Source: Chitinophaga pinensis (GTDB lineage Bacteria > Bacteroidota > Bacteroidia > M30B66). Taken from it: a stretch of DNA of 7,977 bases. The notes under the pieces are model-generated. The model saw only the letters and a program-made list of their open reading frames with translations. It did not search any database and had not been told where the DNA came from. This document shows, in pieces, positions 1 through 6,138 of the stretch. The position numbers and the translations under genes are program-made. The DNA lies in the NCBI GenBank assembly GCA_943330985.1, contig CALQJV010000041.1, positions 1-7,977 on the forward strand, read 5' to 3'. Position 1 is the first letter of the stretch. Every line of letters begins with the position of its first letter.

Positions 1-98
1 CGGAGCAATACTATTTCTCTTTAAAGGGGATTAATCAATCATATAGTATTAAAGGATTTTTAGACTTTGATCCGGAATTGGAAAGGGTGTTGTTTTGA
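1..98 (+). CDS. 3' end of a rightward gene entering the window (unidentified)
   Basis: Reading from base 3, 31 sense codons run without interruption to a TGA stop at 96-98, giving a plausible protein end (EQYYFSLKG at the left, ELERVLF at the C-terminus). The other strand over the same stretch has stops in all three frames. There is no start codon in this piece, so it would be the C-terminal tail of a gene that begins before the window. No family can be recognised from 31 residues. A chance open stretch of this length is possible in AT-rich DNA, so the call is moderate. It would converge with the leftward anti-sigma gene that ends at 177. Confidence 0.45.
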   Translation, partial: EQYYFSLKGINQSYSIKGFLDFDPELERVLF

Positions 99-129
99 AA
101 TCTGACCTCAGCCCCTTGGAATTCTAATT

Positions 130-163
130 TTGATTGGTTCGAAATAAATGTGCGAACAATCAA
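130..163. terminator. Hairpin between convergent gene ends (possible terminator, no T-tract)
   Basis: The arms TTGATTGGTTCG (130-141) and CGAACAATCAA (153-163) pair over 11 bp with one bulged G and an 11-base loop. The hairpin lies between the stop of the partial rightward gene and the stop of the leftward anti-sigma gene, which is where a shared terminator would be expected. Neither strand carries a run of T directly after the stem (the rightward side continues TCTGCTAAAAAAA), so a standard rho-independent terminator is not shown. It could instead protect the 3' ends of the transcripts. Confidence 0.35.
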
Positions 164-176
164 TCTGCTAAAAAAA

Positions 177-1055
177 TTACTTTCTTTTAATTAGTTTATT
201 TAATTCACTTAATTGAATTTTATTTTCAAGGAGTATTAATTTATTTAAAATATTGTTGTTGTTTAATTGGTATAAATTATTGTCCAACTTAAAATAAAAT
301 CCGTTTTCCAGTGTGCTTTGAGATTCATCATCATGCTGAATCTCAAATAGGAATTCTTCTGATTGGGAATTTGTATTTACATATAGGAATAACGTATCTG
401 CATTTAGTCTATACTTGGAATTGTAATCATTAGAGGAATTCCATATTCGTTTGGAAAATATTTTTTTGGATACCTTGTTTTTCTGGCCAAATCCAAAGCT
501 AACGTCAGGATTAAGTTGAACAATTTCAATTCTTTTTAAATATGACTCTTTTTTAAATTTTTGATTAGAATCAATTTTCTCAATATTCAGTTTGTTTGTA
601 TGTGGAGTGAAGGTGCTATCATTTTCTAAAGGGGCTACATTATTGGAAATGGGTTTAGTGCTTTCTGTATTATGGTTAAACCATGTCCATAAGCTCCCAA
701 TAAACATAATGGAGATAAACACAGCTGCAATTTTTCTTAAAATATGATAGTCTGCGTGAACTTTATTCGAACTTTCAATCGATTTGTAATTAGGAGTTTC
801 TATAAAATTCATAGAATTGCCTTTCGCTTTGTTTTGGCTTGCTTGATCAAGAATTTTAGCCTCTTCATGAATAGACTTGACCTGTTCCCTGATTTTAATT
901 CTCAGAAAAGCTTGATGGATCTCTTTTTGAATCTTGAATGACTCAACTAAGTCCATTTCTTGAGCGAGACGTTCTTCAAACTTATTTTTTTGCTCGGAGC
1001 CTAATTCACCATTGATGTAATCAATAATCAATTCGAGGTCTTTATCTTTATCCAT
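177..1055 (-). CDS. Putative single-pass membrane anti-sigma factor
   Basis: Probable anti-sigma factor for the ECF sigma encoded immediately upstream. Residues 1-106 are charged and helical; the start (LELIIDYINGELGSEQKNKF at 8-27) resembles the cytoplasmic N-terminus of many Bacteroidota anti-sigma proteins. Residues 109-126 form one hydrophobic membrane span (IAAVFISIMFIGSLWTWF), and lysine and arginine just before it suggest an N-in, C-out orientation. About 165 residues then lie in the periplasm; they are Asn- and Ser-rich, with a strand-like stretch near 215-262. No HxxxCxxC zinc-binding anti-sigma motif is present. The ATG overlaps the end of the sigma gene (ATGGATAA carries both start and stop), so the two are co-transcribed and probably translationally coupled. 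The assignment rests on context and topology more than on similarity to a named family. The long extracytoplasmic part is a natural target for regulated proteolysis. Confidence 0.7.
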   Translation of the reverse strand: MDKDKDLELIIDYINGELGSEQKNKFEERLAQEMDLVESFKIQKEIHQAFLRIKIREQVKSIHEEAKILDQASQNKAKGNSMNFIETPNYKSIESSNKVHADYHILRKIAAVFISIMFIGSLWTWFNHNTESTKPISNNVAPLENDSTFTPHTNKLNIEKIDSNQKFKKESYLKRIEIVQLNPDVSFGFGQKNKVSKKIFSKRIWNSSNDYNSKYRLNADTLFLYVNTNSQSEEFLFEIQHDDESQSTLENGFYFKLDNNLYQLNNNNILNKLILLENKIQLSELNKLIKRK

Positions 1056-1608
1056 TACGTTTAATAATTAATTGTAAAGACTCATGACACCTTGAACTCT
1101 TCATCTTTAAAGAAGCAACTGTCGTGTTATATATCTGACTCATTTCATCAAATTTCTTATTCTGCCAATAACGACTTTTTAAAATTTCTTGACATTTAGC
1201 ATCTAGTTCTTCAATTGCTTTCTGAAGTTGATTTAATCGATTTTCTCTTAAGTCATCTTGACTTTCATGTTCAAAATCCGCAGCATCTGGAGGAAGCGCT
1301 ACCAGATTTCTTTTTTTACGCAATTCCTTAAGCCATAAATTTTTAGAAATCCCATAAATATAGGTTGTCATTGAACTAGTTAAAACAAGTTTGCCTAATA
1401 AAATCTGTTCGTAAATGACGATGACCGTGTTTTGAACGAGATCTTCTGCTTCATCAACAGAGCTGTCATTATTTAGAGCATAGCGAATAATTATTGGCCT
1501 TGCTTTGTTATATAAAATTCGAACCCATTCATTCTGCTTTGTAAGAAGGCCTTTAATAAGCACCTCGTCTGTAGGGTTTTCCGGATTAAACGAAGATGCG
1601 TAATTCAT
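1048..1608 (-). CDS. ECF-type sigma-70 family RNA polymerase sigma factor
   Basis: A 186-residue extracytoplasmic-function sigma factor, within the usual ECF size. Region 2 covers about residues 17-100, including the core-binding/-10 helix with EDLVQNTVIVIYE (55-67) and the following TTYIYGISKNLWLKELRKKR segment (81-100). After a short acidic linker (about 105-125), region 4 covers about 126-183, with the ELDAKCQEILKSRYW helix (134-148) and a helix-turn-helix (FDEMSQIYNTTVASLKMKSS, 153-172) that would read the -35 element. Region 3 is absent, as expected for ECF factors. It is the first gene of a two-gene leftward operon and overlaps the anti-sigma start by 8 bp. A Bacteroidota-type housekeeping promoter lies 31-61 bases upstream. 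Its target genes cannot be read from the sequence; the nearby TPR-CHAT and M48 genes are candidates by proximity only. Confidence 0.92.
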   Translation of the reverse strand: MNYASSFNPENPTDEVLIKGLLTKQNEWVRILYNKARPIIIRYALNNDSSVDEAEDLVQNTVIVIYEQILLGKLVLTSSMTTYIYGISKNLWLKELRKKRNLVALPPDAADFEHESQDDLRENRLNQLQKAIEELDAKCQEILKSRYWQNKKFDEMSQIYNTTVASLKMKSSRCHESLQLIIKRNG

Positions 1609-1638
1609 TAAATTGTTGAATGAGATTTATGATTTTTA

Positions 1639-1669
1639 CAAATCTATATATTTTGTTTAGAAAAGCAAA
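1639..1669 (-). promoter_or_regulatory. Bacteroidota-type promoter of the sigma/anti-sigma operon
   Basis: On the minus strand, TTTG (1669-1666) is followed after 19 bases by TAGATTTG (1646-1639). This matches both halves and the spacing of the TTTG / TAnnTTTG promoter used by the primary sigma factor of Bacteroidota. Transcription would start near 1632-1634, about 25 bases before the ATG at 1608. Seen directly: the two elements and their spacing. Inferred: that they are used, and that basal expression depends on the housekeeping sigma rather than on the encoded ECF factor. Confidence 0.6.
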
Positions 1670-1762
1670 TTGTAAACATAGGTTAACTCATTAAATTTGC
1701 TTTTGATCAATTTATTTCAATTAAATGACTGCAAATTAATAGTCTTAAAAATATTATTATCA

Positions 1763-1782
1763 AATTTAAAAGCTTTTAAATT
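1763..1782. repeat. Perfect 20-bp palindrome upstream of the sigma promoter
   Basis: AATTTAAAAGCTTTTAAATT has two 10-base arms and no spacer. It lies about 95 bases upstream of the -33 element of the sigma operon. It could be an operator for a dimeric regulator, or a chance product of the very AT-rich background. No second copy was noticed in the window. Confidence 0.5.
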
Positions 1783-1981
1783 ATGAATAAAATTAAAAAA
1801 AATATTATTTTTCACACTGCATTATAATTGCTCAAAAAATATTTTAATCAAATTTTAATGAGTTCAATATAATAAAAAATTAAAATTTCTATAAATTATT
1901 ATGTGTTGTATTAATTACTGATAATCTAGCAAGATTCATTGAAAAAAATAATTTTAACATAATTGATTTAGTTCTAATTAA

Positions 1982-2016
1982 TTCAATAAACATTTATTAT
2001 AGTTTTCAATAAACAT
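1982..2016. repeat. 12-bp direct repeat, 23-bp period
   Basis: TTCAATAAACAT occurs at 1982-1993 and again at 2005-2016, just after the stop of the YbjN-like gene. The 23-bp period is about two helical turns, so the copies would face the same side of the DNA. The role is unknown; chance duplication in AT-rich DNA is possible. Confidence 0.45.
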
Positions 2017-2027
2017 AATCTATTAGT

Positions 2028-2492
2028 TTAAAGTGATTTGGAATGTGTTTCAATGAAGATGATAAGAGGATGTGTGTCGGTGTAATTTACAGACATAATT
2101 GCAGGTAGATATTTATCGAATCTTTTAAATGCAGCAAATACAAGTTGCCTTATATGCGTTTCTGGTTGATTATTGTCAGTCAAATTCATTGACATCAATA
2201 AACTAATTTCCCCGTCTTCAAAATCAAGGGTATAATGTCCAAAAATAAACTCACTATTTATTCTGCATAGTAGGTTAGTCATAGGGTAGAATTTATCAGG
2301 AGACACTCTAATGGGACATATACAGCGAACTGTTAATTGACCATCATTATTGTCTATAGCGAGATGGTTTTTCCAACTGCCGTTTGATGCATGCAAGTCA
2401 AGAGTGAAATTTGAATTTATATTATTCCCTTGATACTGATATCCTTCATTTATTAAAAAATCTTCGAGTAATTCAGAATAGTGAGTTTGCAT
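2028..2492 (-). CDS. YbjN-like small protein (type III secretion chaperone-like fold)
   Basis: A 154-residue protein without signal peptide or membrane span, so probably cytoplasmic. The pattern resembles YbjN-domain proteins, whose alpha/beta fold is like that of type III secretion chaperones: a helical start (YSELLEDFLINEGY, 5-18), strands with a conserved Trp (NGSWKNHLAI, 37-46) and basic residues (LTVRCICPIRV, 53-63), then a helix and paired strands (LLCRINSEFIFGHYTLDFED, 74-93, followed by GEISLLMSMNL), and a C-terminal helix (about 112-129). The molecular role of this family is poorly defined; members are thought to modulate signalling or stabilise partners. It points away from the TPR-CHAT gene and lies upstream of the sigma operon, from which 419 bp separate it, so it is probably its own transcription unit. 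A part in the neighbouring system is a guess. Confidence 0.65.
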   Translation of the reverse strand: MQTHYSELLEDFLINEGYQYQGNNINSNFTLDLHASNGSWKNHLAIDNNDGQLTVRCICPIRVSPDKFYPMTNLLCRINSEFIFGHYTLDFEDGEISLLMSMNLTDNNQPETHIRQLVFAAFKRFDKYLPAIMSVNYTDTHPLIIFIETHSKSL

Positions 2493-2577
2493 TTTTGTTT
2501 ATTTCACCTTAATTCCAAAAAGTACTAAAAAGTAACACCCTTTAATAACAGTTCTTAAGAAATTGATAATAAATAGC

Positions 2578-2633
2578 TAGTAATCATATTACTAATGATT
2601 TTTCCATGATGGAAATCTTAAGTGATATTATCA
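2578..2633. promoter_or_regulatory. Cluster of three short palindromes in the divergent intergenic region
   Basis: Three inverted repeats follow one another: TAGTAAT-cat-ATTACTA (2578-2594, 7-base arms), TTTCCA-tga-TGGAAA (2601-2615, 6-base arms) and TGATA-t-TATCA (2623-2633, 5-base arms). They lie between the divergent YbjN-like and TPR-CHAT genes and just upstream of the -7-like element of the latter. They may be operator sites, or hairpins if transcribed. Each is short enough to arise by chance in AT-rich DNA; the clustering is what makes them worth listing. Confidence 0.35.
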
Positions 2634-2661
2634 TTCCAGTAACGGCATGATGATTTTATGT

Positions 2662-2669
2662 TAGTTTTG
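2662..2669 (+). promoter_or_regulatory. Possible -7 element for the TPR-CHAT gene
   Basis: TAGTTTTG matches the TAnnTTTG -7 element of Bacteroidota, which would place the transcription start near 2675 and leave a leader of about 18 bases before the ATG at 2693. No TTTG or TTG is present at the expected distance upstream (near 2639-2642), so the promoter is incomplete by the housekeeping rule. It may be weak, activated, or read by an alternative sigma factor. Confidence 0.3.
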
Positions 2670-2692
2670 AACATTCGTATTCTACATTATTT

Positions 2693-5600
2693 ATGAAGCA
2701 TTTGGCTCATATGAAAATAAAATTATTTCTGTTGCTCATCTTCTCGGGCTCTTTTTTAAAAGCGCAAAACGAAAAATTCTATGAATGTTATATAAATTAT
2801 CAGAATGCAGTTTCTGAAGGGAAATACGAAAGTGCACTTGAGCAAATTTCATTAAGTATAGAAGAACTTGAAAAGAATGGAATAAGTGATACAACATATT
2901 CAAATATTCTATTCGAAAAGGGTGAACTTCTTTTTTCGTTGAATAGATATTCCGAGGCTTTGGAAATTGCTAAGATAGCTTGCCCTATTGAAAAGAGAAT
3001 TGTTGGAGAAAAACATATTTATGTTGCAAATAGTTATGATGTTTTAGCCAGGGATTATTTGTCAATTGATGCTCAAGATTCACTTGGATTTTATTTTATG
3101 AAAAAAGCACTTGAATTAAGGAAAGAGCTCCTAGGAGTTTATCATGCAGATGTAGCTATGAATTTAAATAATATTGCTCAGTTATATTCCCAAATAGGTG
3201 AATATAAAAAGGCATTGCCATTTCAGGAGCAGGCAATGGTCTCATATGCAAAATCTCTTGGAGAAGAGCATCTTGATTATGCAACGAGTGTCAATAGTTT
3301 AGCTCTTCTTTATTATGAAATGGGGCAGTATGAAAAGGCATTACCACTAAATGAACTTGCATTAAAAACATACAAAATAGCTCTTGGAGAAGTTCATCCT
3401 GATGTGGCTATGAGTTTAAATAATCAAGCTCAATTGTATAGTAAAATGGGACAGTATTTTAAATCATTGCAATTTCAAGAGCAAGCATGTATTATTTACA
3501 AAAAATCGCAAGGCGAATATCACCCGAATGTGGCAATTAGTTTAGGAAATCTAGCTCAATTGTACTCAGATATAGGTCAATATGAAAGGGCGTTGAAATT
3601 AAGTGAACAAGCATTAAATATTAGAAAAATGGCATTCGGCGATGTGCATCCTGACGTTGCAATTAGTTTAAATAATCTAGCTCATTTGTATTCAGAATTA
3701 GGGCAAAATGCAAAGGCATTGTCATTAAACGAACAAGCATTATTAATTCGAAAAAAAGTTTTTGGCAACAATCATCCGAATGTTGCAATAACTCTAAATA
3801 ATCTTGCTAAATTATATTTCGAATTGGGGCAATATGAAAAAGCATTAGCATTTCAAGAACAATCATTGGAAATATTGAAAGTATATTATGGCGAAGATCA
3901 TCCTGATGTTGCCATGAGTTTTAATAATTTAGCGCAATTGTATTTAGAATTTGGGCAAAATGAAAAGGCATTGTTTATTAACGAACAAGCGTTAGAAATT
4001 CGAAAAAAAGTTTTTGGTGAAAATCATCCTGATGTTGCCATGAGTTTAAATAATATTTCATTCTTATTTAAAGAATTGGGTCAATTTGAAAAGGCATTGT
4101 CATTCAATGAACTAGCATTAAATATATACCAGAAATCTCTTGGTAGAAATCATTCGAATGTTGCAAAGAGTTTAACTAATCGAGCAAACATTTATTCCCA
4201 AATGGGCCAATTTAAAAAAGCCTTGGCACTTAATGAACAGGCATTAAGAATTCGGAAAAAATCATTATACGAAGATCACCCTGATATTGCAAAGAGTTTT
4301 AGTAATATAGCATTATTGTATGCCGAAATGGGCCAATATCAAAAAGCATTAAAATTATTTGAACAATCATTGTCAATAGAAAACAAACAACTAACTAAAA
4401 TTCTTCCAAGCCTTACCGAAGAACAAAAAGTGAATTTCCTCAAGCTAAATGCCAGTTATTATGAAATATACGATGCACTTGTTCTAAATTATAATCAAAC
4501 TAAAGCAGCATCTATATTGTCTTCCATTAATAATTCATTGCTTTTGGCTAATGTTACCATGCGTTCGAACGAATTAATGCATAACAGTATTTTATATTCA
4601 AAGGATCTGAATTTAATTGACAATTTTGAAAATTGGCTTGGACTCAAGCGTCAGTATGTGAATGCCCAAATGTTGTCACTTGAAGAAATTAAAAACAATG
4701 GCATTGACCTGAAAGTTCTTGAAGATTCTATTGAATTCAAAGAGCGTTCGCTTTCGTTAAGTTCACAGTTGTTTCAAACAGAACAAGAAAAACTTCAGTT
4801 GAACTATGAAACGTTGAAATCTCGATTGGCAAAGGATGAAGCTTTTTTGATGTTTCATAGTTTTGATTACTTCAATGGAAAATCCTGGACCGATTCAGTT
4901 CTATATGCTGCATATGTTGTTCGTCCTGGTCAAAAAGAACCTGTATTTATAAAGTTATTTGAACAAGCTCATTTGGATTCATTAATGTTGGCTGAAGATG
5001 TTTCTTCGATGATGAGTAACTTATATAAACCTTCCGATTCGACATTGTATAATTTGGTTTGGAAGCCTATTGTTGGATTTTTAGGTGATGCCAAGAAAGT
5101 ATTTATTGCTCCTGCGGGACAATTGCATAAACTAGCTTTTGCCGCCATTGGGGATGGAACCGGACATGTGCTTTCAGATAGCTATGAAATTCACCAAGTG
5201 TTAAGTGCGCAGGATTTTGTTTATCCAAACAGCGATGTTGTTTTTACTAATGAAGATAAAGATACCTCTACTAGCATTGCTCTATTTGGAGGAATTAACT
5301 ACGATGCATCAAAGATATCCGCTACAGAATTAGATTCCCTTAACTATATGTCACTATCGCTTTTATCAAAAGACTTAGATCGAGGAAGTTCATTTGGATA
5401 CTTGCATGCAACACAGAAAGAGATAGAGGGCATTCAACGTCAGTTTAATCAAAACAATAGAACAACAATAGGTTATAGTGGATCAGAGGCAACAGAAGCG
5501 TCTTTACGATCATTAGAAGGCGATAAAGCACCTAAAATTCTTCACATTGCTACTCATGGTTATTTTGCACCCGATCCGAAAGAGAATCGACATAAAAACC

Positions 5601-6061
5601 AACTGCGCATAATTGGACAAAAAAACCGTTACACGGCTTCAGATAACCCGCTACTTCGTTCTGGTTTAATGCTAGCAGGAAGTAACGCTTCTTGGAAAGG
5701 GGTAGTCACTTTGCCAGGTGAAGACGACGGTATCCTAACCGCACAAGAAGTATCAAATCTAAATCTTTTAAACACACAGCTTGTAGTTCTTTCTGCTTGT
5801 GAAACGGGCTTGGGCGATATACAGGGTAGGGAAGGCGTTTTTGGTCTTCAGAGGGCGTTCCGCTTGGCGGGTGCTAAATACTTGCTTTTAAGCTTGTGGA
5901 GAATCCCAGACGAAGAAACATCAGAATACATGCAGCTTTTTTACGCAGAATTGCTCAAGCAAAACAACATCACAAAAGCGTTCAAATTCACACAAAGCAC
6001 TATGCGTCAGAAATACCCAAACTCCCCCATGAAATGGGCTGGGATGGTTTTGGTGGAGTAA
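2693..6061 (+). CDS. Exported TPR-CHAT domain protein (caspase/separase-like cysteine peptidase)
   Basis: A 1122-residue protein. A signal peptide spans about 1-25 (hydrophobic LFLLLIFSGSF, then KAQ). A start at Met7 (base 2711) would give an equally good, more compact signal, so the start is uncertain by 6 residues. No lipobox Cys follows, so the product is probably soluble in the periplasm. Divergent TPR helices cover about 28-150; ten TPRs of exactly 42 residues run from 151 to 570, of the kinesin-light-chain-like kind with an HPDVAxSLNNLAxLY core. A helical linker (about 571-715) leads to the CHAT domain (about 716-1122), with the catalytic His955 in HIATHGYF and Cys1036 in VVLSACETG, so it should be an active clan CD protease. 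The C-terminus (KWAGMVLVE) is the usual CHAT ending, with no type IX secretion tail. The TPRs probably bind a partner or trigger. An M48 peptidase gene follows 77 bases downstream. Substrate unknown; the nearby anti-sigma is a candidate. Confidence 0.93.
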   Translation: MKHLAHMKIKLFLLLIFSGSFLKAQNEKFYECYINYQNAVSEGKYESALEQISLSIEELEKNGISDTTYSNILFEKGELLFSLNRYSEALEIAKIACPIEKRIVGEKHIYVANSYDVLARDYLSIDAQDSLGFYFMKKALELRKELLGVYHADVAMNLNNIAQLYSQIGEYKKALPFQEQAMVSYAKSLGEEHLDYATSVNSLALLYYEMGQYEKALPLNELALKTYKIALGEVHPDVAMSLNNQAQLYSKMGQYFKSLQFQEQACIIYKKSQGEYHPNVAISLGNLAQLYSDIGQYERALKLSEQALNIRKMAFGDVHPDVAISLNNLAHLYSELGQNAKALSLNEQALLIRKKVFGNNHPNVAITLNNLAKLYFELGQYEKALAFQEQSLEILKVYYGEDHPDVAMSFNNLAQLYLEFGQNEKALFINEQALEIRKKVFGENHPDVAMSLNNISFLFKELGQFEKALSFNELALNIYQKSLGRNHSNVAKSLTNRANIYSQMGQFKKALALNEQALRIRKKSLYEDHPDIAKSFSNIALLYAEMGQYQKALKLFEQSLSIENKQLTKILPSLTEEQKVNFLKLNASYYEIYDALVLNYNQTKAASILSSINNSLLLANVTMRSNELMHNSILYSKDLNLIDNFENWLGLKRQYVNAQMLSLEEIKNNGIDLKVLEDSIEFKERSLSLSSQLFQTEQEKLQLNYETLKSRLAKDEAFLMFHSFDYFNGKSWTDSVLYAAYVVRPGQKEPVFIKLFEQAHLDSLMLAEDVSSMMSNLYKPSDSTLYNLVWKPIVGFLGDAKKVFIAPAGQLHKLAFAAIGDGTGHVLSDSYEIHQVLSAQDFVYPNSDVVFTNEDKDTSTSIALFGGINYDASKISATELDSLNYMSLSLLSKDLDRGSSFGYLHATQKEIEGIQRQFNQNNRTTIGYSGSEATEASLRSLEGDKAPKILHIATHGYFAPDPKENRHKNQLRIIGQKNRYTASDNPLLRSGLMLAGSNASWKGVVTLPGEDDGILTAQEVSNLNLLNTQLVVLSACETGLGDIQGREGVFGLQRAFRLAGAKYLLLSLWRIPDEETSEYMQLFYAELLKQNNITKAFKFTQSTMRQKYPNSPMKWAGMVLVE
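3143..4402 (+). repeat. Ten tandem 126-bp units encoding 42-residue TPRs
   Basis: His residues opening the repeated HPDVA-like core fall at 151, 193, 235, 277, 319, 361, 403, 445, 487 and 529, a spacing of exactly 42 residues (126 bp) throughout. A weaker unit opens at His108, 43 residues before the first. Similarity persists at DNA level: the 31 bases from 3899 and from 4025 differ at one position, and the stretches from 3730 and 3982, two units apart, share a long identical run around ATTCGAAAAAAAGTTTTTGG. This indicates recent duplication or gene conversion among units, so copy number may vary between strains. Confidence 0.9.
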
Positions 6062-6138
6062 TGAAATGTCGATTTAAAAATCTACTTTTGAGTTAATTAA
6101 AATTCGAAATTCTGATTTGAATTTAACTATCGCTAAGT

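Larger units (their letters stand above)
1609..2027. other. 419-bp AT-rich intergenic region upstream of the sigma operon
   Basis: No credible coding sequence lies here: stops are dense in all frames. The right-hand part follows the stop of the YbjN-like gene and the left-hand part precedes the sigma gene. It contains the sigma promoter (1639-1669), a perfect 20-bp palindrome (1763-1782) and a 12-bp direct repeat (1982-1993 and 2005-2016). No clear terminator for the YbjN-like gene was found. The length is large for a gap between two genes on the same strand, which suggests a separate regulatory region for the sigma operon or an undetected small RNA. Confidence 0.6.

Noticed and set aside
744..941. 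Open reading frame of 65 codons on the plus strand
   Set aside because: It is antisense to the anti-sigma gene, has no recognisable family and no promoter or spacing of its own; it is a shadow of the real gene.
5100..6061. Higher GC content in the CHAT-coding part than in the TPR-coding part as a sign of gene fusion by transfer
   Set aside because: The difference is visible by eye but modest and explained by Gly/Ala/Arg-rich conserved CHAT motifs versus Asn/Lys/Ile-rich TPRs; TPR-CHAT fusions are common.
5896..6096. Open reading frame of 66 codons overlapping the end of the TPR-CHAT gene
   Set aside because: It lies in another frame over the conserved C-terminus of the CHAT domain, and its Arg/His-rich product looks like an out-of-frame reading.
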